Source: Cheilinus undulatus
Taxonomy: Eukaryota; Chordata; Actinopteri; Labriformes; Labridae
Assembly (NCBI RefSeq): GCF_018320785.1
Contig: NC_054876.1
Coordinates: 22,838,212 to 22,902,211 of the forward strand
Direction: 5' to 3'
DNA length: 64,000 nucleotides
Shown here: positions 45,001 through 61,076 of the stretch, piece after piece
Layout of the letters: every line of letters starts with the position of its first letter
How positions within the stretch are numbered: position 1 is the stretch's first letter
Made by a program: the position numbers and the translations under genes
Notes under the pieces: model-generated
Told to the model about the DNA's origin: nothing
What the model saw: the letters and a program-made list of their open reading frames with translations, nothing else
Databases searched by the model: none

Positions 45001-48000
45001 GCAGAGGGTGAATATTCCTCTATTCCTCCCAGCATTGTGAGTATTCTCGCTACAATTCACTGTCTTTCTCTCTGTTACGTTCCGGCTCATCTCCTCGACC
45101 GTTCGTGCATCTTTCAAACTCTGTAAGCTCCAAATTTTTGAATAGAAACACACCAAAAAATGCTGCTGGGATTGAAGTTACTCATGTCTGCCATCTTCTG
45201 ATGTAAAGTGGTAACTGCGCAGACCTCCGCCATCAGCCCTATCTCCCCAATAGTAAAGAATCTTTTAAAAAATTCCCGGATCCAGACGGTGATCCGGATC
45301 AGTCCCAAGATCTAATCAGTTCTTCCTTATGCCATTTCTGATATTTCCTGAAAATTTCATGAAAATCTGTCCATGACTTTTTGCGTTATGTTGCTAACAA
45401 ACAAACAAACCCACCCGATCACATAACCTCCTTGGCGGAGGTAATTAAATAATCCATTTTACTTATCATGACCAGTACACAGTGCTTTGGTTTGTACATA
45501 TTACCTAAAGTATCATAAAGTATCTTGAATATTTACAGGAAATAAAGGGAAATATTCTTCATTTGGTAAAATATCTGAAGCAGATTTCAACTGTGGGTGG
45601 GTTATGTGGAGTCATAAAGGTACAAGTCCAATAAAACTGGACTGAACATGACTGAGAATGATGTTGCTCTCTACAGTGAGGTACACCCTTAATCATCACT
45701 GTAAAGGGCTTATTATAAAAAAAAAGCAGTCAGTTACCCTCCACAACCTTGATGGGCGCCCCTTCCTGGATGCCCTGGATGGAGTGCAGCTGTGTGAGGC
45801 TGTCAAGCACACTGCCTCTCAGCTGCAGGGAGAAACATGTGAAGTGGCAGGTGAGCTCATGGTCCATAAGTACCTGGTGAAGCTCTGCCACTAACATCTG
45901 ACCTGAAACCTGACAGGAAGGAAAAGAGAGTTTTGATCAGAGATATTCAGAAAGAGCTGAAGATAAATTTAGGCATCTTTTCATGAAATAATGAGAGAAG
46001 TGAAGCTCAACCTGAAGCTCAAAACTTTCTGTTCCCGGCGGCTGGATTCTGACAGTAAAGCCTGTCTCCTGGAGATCAACTATGTCACGGATACTGAGTT
46101 GTTTTCGCTCATCATTATCAGACATCTCTGGGGAACAGTCCTCAGGGCTTTCTTCTATTTGACGAGGAGGAGCTGTTAAGATAGGAAACAAAATAAAGGC
46201 ATGAAGACAAAACTGGCAGCATGAAACGCAGGAAATGATTCCCCTGAATTTAGGAAAGACATTTTAAAAATATATTATTTCATTGTACAGTAATAATGGG
46301 CTGCAAGGTTCACGTTGTTGCCTTCCTGGGTATGCATGACATCGGGTGTACATGATTAAATCTGAGTTTTCTTCAACAGTAGCCTTCTCTCTGCCGTTTT
46401 CCCATAAAGCTTTGACTGGTGAAGATCCCGGGGCAACAGTTGTTGTATGTATTTATACTACAATCACTCAAGACGCATTCACTGCACTCAGGTGATCTCT
46501 ATTTCACTAATTGTGAGACTATTAGCACCAATTGGCTGGACTTCTGTTGAATTAGGGCAGTCACATTAAAGGGGGTTTATATGTAGTTACTTATTGTACA
46601 TAATATAATTTTATTTAACTGACATGACTTTGTAGATATCTGTTTCACTTTGACATTAAAGAGGGTTTTTTTTTTTTTCGTAAAAAAAGCTAAATTAAAT
46701 TGACCATGGTTGATTTATAAAATCAACAAAAGGGTAAAGCATCAAAGGGGTGAAAACTTATATAAGCCCTTCATGAAAGTCATGAGTGCAATCTTAAAAC
46801 ACAAACTTGAACATAATTAAGAGAAACTCAACTACACATGAAAACAAATTAAAAATCCTCACCTTTGGCATGTGTCGCAGCCAAAAACAGCCTGTCCATA
46901 GACAACAGGGTCTTTTGCTTCACCTCAGCTGTCTTCTCCTCCACTGTTTGCAGCGCTCTCTGCAGCTCTGAAACACCTTTCAGATATCGGTCATCCTTTC
47001 CTGTCTCTGGTGCCTCCATGTTTTCCAGGCCCTGAGTGTGATGGTCTGTATTTAAACAAAAGCGATCTGCTGTGTGATGCGTGTGGTTCTTAGACAGATT
47101 TATGCTTGTGTGGATTTGTTTTACATCATGTTTACTAGATTCTTTCAGGTCTAAGCACCAGCCGTCAGGGTCAAAGTCTGCCACGTTTTTAGTGTCGTTT
47201 TGTGACTCCTCTAGCATGATGTTTTCAGGCTTGTTTACATTGCACCCTCTCATCATCACTGAGCTGCATTCAGACTGTAAATGATGTTTTTTCCTCTTTA
47301 TGTTCTCTTGTGCACAGAGCATGTGTTGCTCCACCAAGGCTAAGTCAGTAATTTCCTTTGCAGTGACAATGTTTTGTTGCAAATGAAACAGAGCCACTTG
47401 ATCAGTGTTTAACTCCTTCATCAGGTCTGTATCCTCTTCTGTTTGAATTGCTTGACCTGTAAAAGTGATACTTAGTTCCTTGTGGATGTGACTCTCTTTT
47501 AGTTCTCTCTCTTCAGCATCTTTGTTTATTTTCTCTGTACATATTTCAGTGGCTTCTTCTGAGGGCTTTTCGTCTGATGTTTGTGAGTCTGATTCTGCTT
47601 CCAAGAGCACATCCTCCAACAGGATTTCACTTCGTTCACAGCGTGGGTCCTCAGTGTTGGTGCTAGTTAGTGTGTTCACATCACTTGCCAAAGCCTCATC
47701 ATGGTCCACGTGTGTTTCTGTTTGAGCCTGGACCTCCATATGGGACTCTGTCTGAGTCTGTACCCCTGTACCCCTCTGTGTCTCCCCCTCTGTCTGCGTC
47801 TCAACCTCAGAATAACTCCTGTTCCTCCAATTGGAGCTTCTCTCTTGTTCTTCACCTGTCGACCCATCGGCTCTCACTGCTTCTTCCTCCTCAGACACTA
47901 GCAGACACACCATCGGCTCCACCAGAGTCACCTCCCCTCCCAGGTTGCTGCTTAGGATAATATCCGGAAACAAGAAGTGCTCTGGTTCAAGGGCGGGATT

Positions 48001-48174
48001 CGTCACTCCAGGGGTTAAAAGATCCTCCTCCAACTCATCTGGCACACTTGGAGACTCACATTCACTCTCTTCGCTGGATAACAGAGGGGATCTTTCAGCC
48101 CCTCCATGGGCAGGAGTATCCTGACATTTAAAGTAGTTTGACAAAGCGTGACAGCACTGGACTAAGTTTCCCAT
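30092..48174 (-). CDS. cluh: CLUH, clustered mitochondria protein, with unusual N-terminal extension (complete)
   Basis: CLUH is a cytosolic protein that binds mRNAs of nuclear-encoded mitochondrial proteins and controls mitochondrial distribution. Coding exons, 5' to 3': 46863-48174, 46012-46172, 45738-45897, 44291-44431, 44073-44203, 43837-43991, 43393-43518, 41031-41178, 40831-40923, 40472-40690, 40018-40193, 39622-39930, 39445-39548, 38996-39097, 38783-38907, 38550-38702, 37627-37689, 37247-37494, 37089-37167, 36229-36382, 34378-34517, 34086-34166, 33871-33996, 30848-30969, 30662-30755, 30434-30568, 30283-30356, 30092-30173. Phases agree throughout, giving 5,013 nt or 1,670 aa. The CLU-N region ([20 protein letters not shown]) is at about 470-560. 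The CLU domain is at about 690-1040 ([74 protein letters not shown]). The central region is at about 1090-1310 ([19 protein letters not shown]). TPR repeats run from about 1390 to 1610 ([49 protein letters not shown]). Human CLUH is about 1,300 aa; the excess is the first exon. Fish have cluha and cluhb; which one this is remains open. Confidence 0.93.
32221..33085. mobile_element. MITE with CCCAGATAGCAAAA termini
   Basis: It starts CCCAGATAGCAAAA (after 'gggaatgtat') and ends TTTTGCTATCTGGG (before 'atgtatttg'). The termini are inverted and the flanks share ATGTAT. The interior is a series of 'caatgttgat'/'ttgaatcaatgtt' repeats. The flanking sequence matches uninterrupted copies at about 33246 and 34990, which serve as paralogous empty sites. 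Confidence 0.75.
32505..32815 (+). mobile_element. tRNA-derived SINE nested inside the MITE
   Basis: The head 'gggtgcggcagtagctcagt' has an A-box-like promoter and 'ggttgctggtttggctcctgg' stands where a B box would be. A body with 'gcccttgagcaaggcactaac' and 'cccccaacagctcacagc' follows, which is a widespread teleost SINE body, and the end is 'ataaagtacaacgttactttac'. Because it interrupts the MITE it inserted later. Confidence 0.75.
34520..36228. other. cluh intron with a long imperfect inverted repeat
   Basis: The left part, about 35310-35510, consists of 'aaagtctgaaac...tttacaaagcttgaaacaaattta' units. The right part, about 35545-35890, consists of their approximate complements ('tttgtaatttgtttcaagttttgcaaaat', 'cagactttgtaatttcgtattag'). 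Both sides are also internally repetitive. About 34850-35060 holds a copy of the G/T-rich unit seen in the 31-33.9 kb intron. No exon is supported. Confidence 0.6.
39150..39415 (+). repeat. DNA-transposon-type repeat, copy 1
   Basis: It contains 'tttattgattttattaatcaatcatg', 'aaggtcaaagtgcaaacagat' and 'cagccaattggtgctagtaatct'. Position by position it matches the reverse complement of 46493-46756, with moderate divergence. It lies in the cluh intron between coding exons 13 and 14. Confidence 0.75.
41438..41924. mobile_element. Short hAT-type MITE
   Basis: Left end CAGCATTTTTCAAAGTAGGGG. Right end, reverse-complemented, CAGGGATTCTCAATCTTTGCC: the classic hAT 'CAG..TTCTCAA' terminus. The 8-bp flanks CTCTAGGC (41430-41437) and CTCTGGAC (41925-41932) look like a target duplication with two mismatches. 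It lies in cluh coding intron 7. Confidence 0.65.
42019..43193 (+). pseudogene. Decayed Tc1-like transposon (third family)
   Basis: The left end is CACTCTATGGATGAAAGTA and the right end TACTTTTGTCCATATAGTG, followed by TA; these are typical Tc1-like termini. The plus strand encodes, in broken frames, [37 protein letters not shown] (helix-turn-helix), [20 protein letters not shown] (catalytic region, DE changed to DG), [59 protein letters not shown] and VEAVM-like residues. Stops and frameshifts make it inactive. It lies in the same cluh intron as the 41.4-kb hAT MITE. Confidence 0.85.
44565..44760 (-). repeat. Interspersed repeat fragment
   Basis: 'agtagatgcacctttggctgcaatcacagcactgagtctgtgtggatagg' resembles a fish interspersed element I have seen often, but I cannot name its family. 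It abuts copy B of the GTGATCYGGATCAC repeat. Confidence 0.45.
44761..44885 (+). repeat. Interspersed repeat with GTGATCYGGATCAC core, copy B (truncated)
   Basis: The same start ('actagaaaagcactcagagag') as copy A at 21948, running to 'gtaatccggatcactcccaaaa', then lost. Confidence 0.75.
45216..45444 (+). repeat. Interspersed repeat with GTGATCYGGATCAC core, copy C
   Basis: It starts inside the family at 'gcagacctccgccatcagccc', keeps the perfect palindrome GTGATCCGGATCAC and ends 'cttggcggaggtaa'. Same orientation as copies A and B. Confidence 0.8.
46493..46756 (-). repeat. DNA-transposon-type repeat, copy 2 (inverted relative to copy 1)
   Basis: The reverse complement aligns with 39150-39415 along its length ('cagccaattggtgctaatagtct', 'gtcaaagtgaaacagatatctac'). 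It lies in cluh coding intron 1, between the extension exon and exon 2. Confidence 0.75.
46863..48174 (-). other. cluh: cluh exon encoding a ~437-residue N-terminal extension (MGN...CC, TQT motifs)
   Basis: The open frame runs 441 codons to a stop, but a good donor (GCCAAAG|gtgagg at 46863/46862) in phase 1 joins it exactly to the next acceptor at 46172, giving [15 protein letters not shown] and then the canonical CLUH start. The chosen ATG (48174) has a strong context (gacatcATGG). The upstream in-frame codon at 48187-48189 is GTG. Residues 1-17 read [17 protein letters not shown]: Gly2 could be N-myristoylated and Cys7, Cys8 and Cys17 palmitoylated. The remainder is acidic and low in complexity, with a [10 protein letters not shown] cluster at 34-43, TQT at 126-128 and 140-142, AQT at 150-152, IQT at 243-245 and a predicted helix at about 395-430. 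I do not recognise this domain from mammalian CLUH. A separate gene terminating here is possible but less likely given the phase match. Confidence 0.75.
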
Positions 48175-48217
48175 GATGTCCTTGTGCACAAAACAGAAAT
48201 AAAACTGTGCAGGTTTC
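48175..48217 (-). other. cluh: cluh 5' UTR portion of coding exon 1
   Basis: A clear acceptor (ttttttctacag, ending at 48218) precedes the start-codon exon, so the transcript leader continues into an upstream exon. Confidence 0.55.
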
Positions 48218-49921
48218 CTGTAGAAAAAAAGAAAACAGTGTTAACACAGGTTCACTGATTAGCTGATAAGCGATACAACAATAACTTGAAAAATAATCTG
48301 CTTTGTGGCCAAAAATATCCCCAACTGGATTTAAAAGAACTAAAAAAATGGCTGAAAATAGCTGACTCAGGATGATGATAATGTTTCATAACCTTGCATG
48401 TGTTTGTTACTATTGTTAGACAATTTTCCAGCTTTGTCATAGCATTTTCTGCTCCAAGTCATTATTTGAGGATTTATTATAAAATGTTATAAAGCAGAAA
48501 CATTGTGACTTTAGCAAACCTCTCTCAACATGGTGTCTATATAAAGTGGACATAACTACAGTGATGTCACTCTGTGTTTGAAGCCTCGAGTTCAGCAAAG
48601 TTGCAGCCTCCATGTTGGGTTTTGCTAGCACTTAAAGTGACTAGATTTGGTAAGGAAACGTTGTGGTGGAAAGAATGGCAAGGGGTTACAAACTTGTATA
48701 CCGCCAATTCAAAGTTATCTCAAGACACTTTACAAAGAGGGAAGGTCTAGACCGTTCTCTGATGTAGCCTTTTATTATAACCAGCATTACTCAGTACTAG
48801 CAATATTTAGCCTTGTTACAGTAGCAGAAAAACATCCCTTTAAAGGGCAGGAATCTTAAGCAGATCCAGACTCATGTTGACTGCCATCTGCTAAAGCTGT
48901 GCTGGAGTTTGAAAAGAGGTAGTAGAAGTAGGGTCTCTTTTTTTGTCGCTTGTCAATATCTAAATTTTTTAGTCTGGAAGTTACTGCTTTTTTGCACCAT
49001 CTAACTTCTGGGTGTTTTTAAGGTGAAATTGTGGATCAACTTCAATCAGTTAGCCTCTGCTGTTCAGCCTGGTATGAACTTTTAAACACATGATTTAATT
49101 AAGACGATGAGTTTGAACTAAGAATAGCTTTGTCATTGTCAAATGTGTTTGTGGTGTGCATGAATGGAAGCAGCTAAGAGCCTTAGACAACAGATGATGA
49201 CAGGATTATGAAGTGTTGCAAAGGTGTAACCTTACAGTGAAAAGGACCAAAGGTGCAATCTCTTCAGATGAACTCTGGAATGTGTTAAATATTCACGGGA
49301 TCCTGTAACACAGATTAAAAGAAATGCTGAGAATAATTTTAGTGCAAGAGTTCCTCTTAGTTATGGCTGTTTTGCTGTAAAAGTCAAGTCAAACTTTGTT
49401 TATCCCGCACAGGGAAAAACCATGTGTTTCACATTCATTCAATCAATCTTTTTATAGCACAAATTCATGATAAATGTTATTTCCTTCACACTGAGAGCAA
49501 GTCTATACTGTACTCTTTATTATATTATATTGAATATTACAAAAATCCCGAACACTTCTCAATGGGGTGCATTGTATCATCTGCATAATATCAGTAGCAA
49601 TAGCTTAAAAAAGTCAAGCGTAATGGCAGATAAAACAATTTTGCAGATATTTACAGCTCATATATCACTGTATAATGTGAAGCATCAAGTTTGTGGAATT
49701 TTGAGCAGAGCCATATATGTATCTGAAAAAGAACGAGCTATATGAGAGACCTAGATGACCAAAAAACACAAAACTTTAATTCCTTGAATCCTAAGTTTTT
49801 ATCCCAGTAACACACCCTTGTTCAAGCTCTGCAGATCATCAAGTTGCATATGACAAGTGCAAATATCTCAAACAACAGAGTCATTAATATTACAAAAGTG
49901 TAACCAATCTATGGGACTTAC
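48218..49921. other. Probable cluh leader intron, no gene seen
   Basis: About 48680-48790 and 49385-49470 are fragments resembling a common fish repeat ('gttatctcaagacactttacaaag'). Otherwise the segment is AT-rich without a supported exon. Confidence 0.4.
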
Positions 49922-50090
49922 AAGAAAAACTGTAGAAATGAAGAGGCTGCCAGTCAGTGCCATCTTCCCCATAGTCCTCTGCTCCTCATCCTGCTGAAAT
50001 CAGAGCTGAGATTCCCAGACTTCCCTCTGGAGCAGGAGGATCCCCTGTCCTTGCTGAGAGACCACGTTACACAAACGAGTGAGAGTCTGT
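49922..50090 (-). other. cluh: Candidate noncoding first exon of cluh
   Basis: A consensus donor (TTTTTCTT|gtaagt, exon edge at 49922) closes a GC-richer minus-strand segment. Joined to the acceptor at 48218 it would form a leader. The upstream limit is not determined. It contains ATGs at 49972 and 49963 in a frame that overlaps the main start codon out of frame. Confidence 0.35.
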
Positions 50091-50456
50091 GTATCTGCCC
50101 TTCATGGGTGGAGAAGAGCTAGTGGAGAGAGCCTGCAAGCCTTCTATTCACACACTCATGCACACTGGTACACTTGAATACCCATCCCAGTCCAGAAGAG
50201 GGCAACCTCTCCGCCGGTCGTGATGCAACTTCCTGTATTCACACCGGTCCGTGTGCTCTCTATCAAACTTGAATGTAAGCACGTACGGGAGGGGTATAAA
50301 TGGAAGCAGCAAGGGGTTTGGCACCTACTTATATTTTGCCCCCTACCCGTGGGAAAAAACTTGCCAAACACAAGAGGCGACGGAGTATAAACAACTCTGG
50401 GCAAACGTTATGTCATCCGCTTCACTTTCAGGCATGAGGCGGAACCTAGCTCTCGG

Positions 50457-50470
50457 GTTGCCATGGCAGC
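50457..50470. promoter_or_regulatory. X-box-like (RFX) palindrome
   Basis: GTTGCCATGGCAGC differs at one position from the perfect symmetric RFX site (GTTGCC-AT-GGCAAC). It lies in a CpG-containing stretch upstream of the candidate cluh first exon. Confidence 0.5.
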
Positions 50471-50520
50471 GCTGCAGCGTGATATTAACATTCTGAGCAC
50501 AGTCACCAAGACAACTGTGG

Positions 50521-50533
50521 GAACGTTCTAGAA
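50521..50533. promoter_or_regulatory. Perfect three-unit heat-shock element
   Basis: GAACGTTCTAGAA gives GAA, two bases, TTC, two bases, GAA: three contiguous inverted HSF pentamers with no mismatch. It lies about 430-600 bp upstream of the candidate cluh first exon and 51 bp from the X-box-like site. Confidence 0.55.
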
Positions 50534-50929
50534 TGGGACGTTTGCAAGGAGCAAGCCTGAGAGCTTTCTAGGGTCCAGCCAAACTGGTGGCCCATGAAGG
50601 TCAGGAAAATAATGGTTCATTGTAAAGTGAATCTGTGGCATCCATATTTTATTTTCAAACTTAACAATAACCACTTAGCAGCAAACAAGAATTGTCTGTA
50701 TTAATATATACTGTAGTACTATATCGCATTTTCTATATGTAAACAAATTTTCTTTGAACAGAATTACCTTTTTGATCATGTAAACAATGAGGATGAGCAC
50801 ATTGAACATAACAATTAGGAGCTAAGTCATGATGTGCACAAATGTAAGTGCACCAGAGAATTAAGTAGAAAGAATTGAAACAACTTTAAAGGGAAAATAT
50901 TCAATTAATTGTGAAATTAAGGTTGAAAT

Positions 50930-51135
50930 TGGTCAAATTTGTTAAAAGGGGCAAAAAACAGTCAAAATAAGTGGCAAAAATAGGTGAAAAGAAGCAACAC
51001 ATTGGATAAAAGTGGCAAATTTGGGTTTAAAGGGGGAAAATTGTGAAAAATGGTTAAAGAGCTGCAAGAAAGTGTTAACAGTGGCAAAAATGGGCAGAGA
51101 TGCTGGTGAAAAAGGATTAAAATGGTGGCAGTAAT
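50930..51135. repeat. Degenerate tandem repeat, 'gtggcaaaaatggg' type
   Basis: Short units of the form (a)gtggcaaaaatgggt(t)aaa recur with drift across the interval. Period is irregular. Confidence 0.5.
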
Positions 51136-52379
51136 ACATTATTTGAACATGAGAACCCAATAATAGCTTGACACTCTTTACAGCTACAAAATGAAGTAAC
51201 TGTTAGCCAGGATGCTAGCACCAATGCTACTGGTCAAACACACATGCATTGGTGTCATCAATACATCACAACTTGTGAGGGCCCATTATCTGGGTTTTTC
51301 AGGGGCCTAGTCACTTCTGTGGGCACGCCTAGCAAGAAGAAATGTTGTGTTGTTCCAGTAAATTCAAGTTTAGACGTCATTCGTAGGGGCGGCTTTAATG
51401 TCTTTCAATGATCTAAGACCCAAAATATGCTCACATTTTTTTTTTTTACTTTTTTCTTTCTTACACTGTATACAGCCTGCGTTTTTGTTTTTGTTTTAAC
51501 TGAAAGAAATACTAAATACTACTTAAACACTTCAGTGTGTTTTTTGTTTGTTTTTTTTTTACCACAGCATAACATGAGTGTTCAATGGCCCATTAAAATC
51601 TACATACTACTACTAATACTAATACTGCAACTACTAATTCTAATAACAATGAATTGCTTATTTCTTTGGCATAATATGCTTATATTCATCACTGCTATGG
51701 CATGTAGCACTGTTAAATTTCATTTCTAATTTAAATACTATTCTAAAATAAGCATCAGAATACAAAAGCTGATCTCTCATTAACTGCACTACAAGCTCAG
51801 TGTTAATATGGATGCTTTTACTGCCACCCAGTGTAGGATTAAACAATTAAACTCAGGAGCAGCTCTATGTTATTTCCCCAATTGCAAGTGCTTCTGATCC
51901 CAAAGCAAACCGATGGTGTTTGTTTCAAAGACCAGCTAAAACACAGACAACAGGGCACATAAAAATGTTCATTTGCCATCACTAGGCACATTGCATGAAT
52001 TTATTAAAGTGCAAATAATACAAAACATCCCTAAGCTTTAAAGAGTGACTTTCTGAACCTGGAATAAGGCTGGTGCAGTGAAAAAGCAGGTTGCCACTTT
52101 GAGCAGTAGGGTGAAACTGTTCACATACCCAGAGGCAAGCTACTAATTACAGGCAAAAGCCGTGATCAACAGTGTTAAAATGAAAAGGCATCCATATGAA
52201 ACAGCTCTCTATTGATCCAGTCATGTCTTCACATATTTGCAGTACATGTTGTACCATCAATGTGACAAATTCATTTTTGATACATTTATGTGTAGGTTTG
52301 ATCTCACACTCATGTGCGACTAACTAAATATCTAGCTTACATCCTGAAATCTACAGACAATCACAAGGTTACTTTATTC
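51136..52379. other. cluh-ccdc92b intergenic segment
   Basis: No gene seen. Short T runs occur at 51437-51447 and 51551-51560. A minus-strand AATAAA (plus-strand tttatt near 52373) is a plausible polyadenylation signal for ccdc92b, about 95 bp past its stop. Confidence 0.4.
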
Positions 52380-52469
52380 CGTCTCTAGCTTTTCTAGAAT
52401 ATCTGCATCATATGTTGGTTGATCTTGGCTGAGACCTGCTGGAAGACAACTTTTGTCTCTTTAGCTTCA

Positions 52470-59406
<6,937 letters not shown>

Positions 59407-59836
59407 GTCTGAGCCCAAACACAACCTGCACAAAGGTGATTACTGTTGGATGAATCAGGATTTCCCAGATCAGATGCTATTATTAGTGCAAATTTCCATT
59501 TTTTTCTGTGACAGAGAAGTTGGATCAATAGTAAGTTGAGTGCATCCCAACCAAAAAGCTTCTATGAATGAAAAAGTGACGAATGGTATTTATTTCAGCA
59601 TCTCAGGTGCTAAAACACCACTAAGAATTTTACGACGCACTGTTTTTTTTCTGCAACATATAAGAGGTTCAGAGAGTAATTACACTGTAAGCCAAACTGG
59701 AAATGCTAATGCATGTATTTAATCAGCTAAATGCTTGCCCACAAAGCGTGTTGGTCCCTGCACCGTTAGCGCTCATTATCTACCTGTAACTGTGCACTCC
59801 TCTCTGCTCATGCACTCCTCTCTGCTCATGGCCTAC

Positions 59837-60060
59837 CGTGATCCTGAAGCGGGTTCCTTTTCAGATCGTTTCTCATGGATCTTCGTATCGCTCTGGTATC
59901 TCCGTCCTTGATGCAGCAGCTGCAGGGATGGAGGAAACAAAAGAGCCTTGCAAAACGGCCAGTGCGCTAAAATGACACCTGCAGTCGGTTTCCTTGCAGC
60001 TCTCAGGTGCGCTGCTACAGCTGAACGACGTTTCAATAAATCCTGCTGCAGTCAAGAGGA
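59837..60060 (-). other. ccdc92b: Candidate noncoding first exon / promoter region of ccdc92b
   Basis: The minus strand has a donor (GGATCACG|gtaggc at 59837/59836) closing a GC-richer segment. That fits a leader exon spliced to the acceptor at 59426, just before the start codon. The upstream limit is uncertain. Confidence 0.35.
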
Positions 60061-60069
60061 GAAATAACC

Positions 60070-61060
60070 TCCTTATAACCTTCTATGTGCAGGATGGTGC
60101 CGCTGTTGTACTCGCAAGATGCAGCCCTGTATGAAGGGTGATCAGTGCCACGATGCAGAAACAGAAAAAAGGAGGAGCTTGACGGAAATGTAAAAACGGC
60201 TCAACAGTGTGCTTCCCGAAGTAAAAAACCCATTCATTGTCGCCATAGCAGATTTGATTTTCAGCTTTTTTAGAAGTATCCAAGTTGGACTGACCATGAG
60301 CCACCTGAGAGTGAAACGATAACACATAGACTTTTCCAGTAGAAGACAAAGGTTCATAAGACATCAAACAATATTAAGAGAGAGAAATAGGGCCAAAAAT
60401 ACCACAATACCCAAAATCCTTGAGTGTTGCAGCAAAGTCCCTGATTGGTGGGATCTCTGGCAACCATGGAAATGTCTACTGAGCCTGAATCCAATTTTTG
60501 TTCCAAATCAAATGTTTGATACAGTACTTCAGTTACTAGATATCTTGGTTCATGCATTAAGTGTTGTTATAAGGCAGGGGTGTCCAAACTTTTTCCACTG
60601 GGGGCCACATACAGAAATTTATAAGAATGGTGGGGCCACTTTTATATATCTCACCTTGATATTGAAGTTAGGAAAAACCTATCTAATGTTGGTTAAGATA
60701 TGCTAAGTTATTGGGTATGCTTCAAAGGCTAGTTGATGGCTGACAAGGCAAATGGCTAATCATTTTAAGGATTTTGGAGAGGCCAATCAGATTTCAGGGA
60801 GCCAAAGTCAGCTCTGGCTACCCCTGGCCTTGTCCCTGGAACATCATTGGTGCTGCTATTTGCTGTTGTAATCCATATATATATATTTTTACTACTTATA
60901 ATGTCATCTAAATTTAGTCCTGAAGAGACAGCTATAAATCCTTGTCAAAATGTTTGTTTACAGTATTAGCATGGTAGCACTTGCCTGGTCTCTAAGAAGA
61001 ACTAAAAAGAACAGTACAGCGTAGCACAAGCTTCATGCTCTATTGAGAGCCATATTAAAT
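60070..61060. other. Intergenic, no gene seen
   Basis: About 60575-60660 ('aaggcaggggtgtccaaac', 'ccactgggggccac') resembles the end of a common fish hAT/DNA transposon. Nothing else is supported. Confidence 0.35.
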
Positions 61061-61076
61061 TTAATCTAGGAGGTGT

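Noticed and set aside
45898..45902. Acceptor five bases earlier for cluh exon 3 (cag|GTCAG)
   Set aside because: It would put the exon out of frame; the acceptor at gtcag|ATG keeps the conserved ELHQVLMD frame.
47670..47960. Plus-strand ORFs opposite the cluh extension exon
   Set aside because: They are antisense shadows of a long minus-strand coding exon with confirmed splice continuity.
48187..48189. Upstream in-frame start for the CLUH extension (MHKDIMGN)
   Set aside because: The codon is GTG in a weak context; the ATG at 48174 has a strong context and gives the Gly2 N-terminus.
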